From positions 1-7,375 of the forward strand of contig CAUZEO010000267.1 of NCBI GenBank assembly GCA_963578625.1: a DNA stretch of 7,375 nt, given 5' to 3'. Position 1 is the stretch's first letter. Every line of letters starts with the position of its first letter. The translations under genes and the position numbers were made by a program. The DNA comes from CAUZEO01 sp963578625. GTDB lineage: Bacteria; Verrucomicrobiota; Kiritimatiellia; SLOV01. Below, in pieces: positions 7,045 to 7,375 of this stretch. Below the pieces are notes generated by a model. The model searched no databases and had not been told where the DNA came from. It saw nothing but the letters and a program-made list of their open reading frames with translations.

Positions 7045-7296
7045 GGATAGTATGAGGCCGCCGATGGAGCTCGTTTGGTCAAAGCGCCAACGGCGCGGCC
7101 TCACCATAGCCTGGGTCAGCGTCCTCGTTATACCTCATATCTTTCTCGCAGCATTTTCGCTCATATACACACCGGAATCCCACACCCCGAAGGGGTGCCA
7201 TTCCAAAGACGGGGGTCCCACCCCCGGACGGAAGTACCAACAGCTCCATAACCCTGAAAGGGTTACACGCCCTCGTGCAAACCTTTCAGGGTTGAA
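7045..7296. repeat. Intergenic leader packed with short palindromic repeats (copy 2)
   Basis: This is the second copy of the palindromic leader, with the same hairpins at 7183-7197 (CACCCC-GAA-GGGGTG), 7211-7225 (GGGGGT-CCC-ACCCCC) and 7250-7264 (AACCCT-GAA-AGGGTT). It ends at the same breakpoint into propeller-gene homology (7296/7297). No credible gene is present. Confidence 0.75.
7250..7293. repeat. Long nested stem-loop (copy 2)
   Basis: The 12-bp perfect stem (7250-7261 with 7282-7293) and the inner CACG/CGTG stem (7266-7269 with 7274-7277) are kept. The innermost loop is one base shorter than in copy 1. The only change falls in the loop, so the structure is preserved. Confidence 0.6.
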
Positions 7297-7375
7297 CCGG
7301 CCTTCGAACGACGAAGGGCGTCAGCACCTTCAGCGCATCAAGCGGACGGGATCCTTCGATCCTCGGTCCGGGATC
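7286..7375 (-). pseudogene. Second broken 5' fragment of the beta-propeller gene, runs off right edge
   Basis: Read on the minus strand from the right edge, the frame gives DPGPRIEG, then LDALKVLTPFVVRRP, matching residues 9-34 of the propeller protein at 1-619. It then crosses into the leader and ends at once (VQP then TGA at 7286-7288). Unlike the fragment at 3918-3998 it keeps the 22 bp between the GGGATC repeats and stays in frame to the breakpoint at 7297. The missing start and, by analogy, the 3' end of another glycosidase paralogue should lie just beyond 7375. Confidence 0.8.

Larger units (their letters stand above)
3918..7296 (-). repeat. Tandem duplication unit B
   Basis: The unit comprises a leader, paralogue 2 and a truncated, frameshifted propeller-gene start, 3379 bp in all, directly abutting unit A. 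The junction is the switch from CCGAAGGCCGG of the propeller gene to TTCAACCCTGAAAGG of the leader, read on the minus strand. Confidence 0.9.

Overview
The window is GC-rich bacterial DNA in which all supported genes lie on the minus strand. The lineage cannot be proven from the sequence. Large secreted proteins that combine discoidin-like modules with a DUF4091/GH123-type glycosidase domain, plus short palindromic repeats of the form CACCCC-GAA-GGGGTG and AACCCT-GAA-AGGGTT between genes, are what I associate with Planctomycetota and related PVC-group polysaccharide degraders. That assignment is an inference of moderate confidence.

Layout, in the direction of transcription (right to left): (1) the right edge (7286-7375) carries a broken 5' fragment of a sugar-active beta-propeller gene; (2) a repeat-rich leader (6974-7296); (3) gene 2 (3995-6973), a 992-residue secreted discoidin-discoidin-GH123-like protein; (4) a second broken 5' fragment of the propeller gene (3918-3998), whose ATG overlaps the stop of gene 2 as ATGA; (5) a second, almost identical repeat-rich leader (3592-3917); (6) gene 1 (616-3591), a 991-residue paralogue of gene 2, about 92% identical by my count; (7) the apparently functional copy of the propeller gene (1-619), which starts at a TTG overlapping the stop of gene 1 and runs off the left edge.

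The whole window is therefore a tandem duplication. Unit B is 3918-7296 (3379 bp) and unit A is 517-3917 (3401 bp). The length difference is fully explained by indels I can see: a 22-bp deletion, one extra codon and three single-base indels. Each unit is a leader, a glycosidase gene and the first 80-100 bp of the propeller gene. Because another propeller fragment lies beyond the leader of gene 2, at least one more array member is predicted just past position 7375.

In function, the two large proteins look like exported glycan-binding hydrolases of the GH123/DUF4091 type (the characterised GH123 enzymes are N-acetyl-beta-galactosaminidases). The propeller protein has no visible signal peptide and would act in the cytoplasm on sugars or oligosaccharides. 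The overlapping stop/start codons imply translational coupling between the last glycosidase and the propeller enzyme. The paralogues differ mainly in patches of the first discoidin module and around the catalytic Asp-Glu pair. Other 200-bp tracts and the non-coding leaders are nearly or completely identical, a mosaic that suggests gene conversion combined with diversification. I saw no RNA genes, CRISPR arrays, transposases or phage genes.
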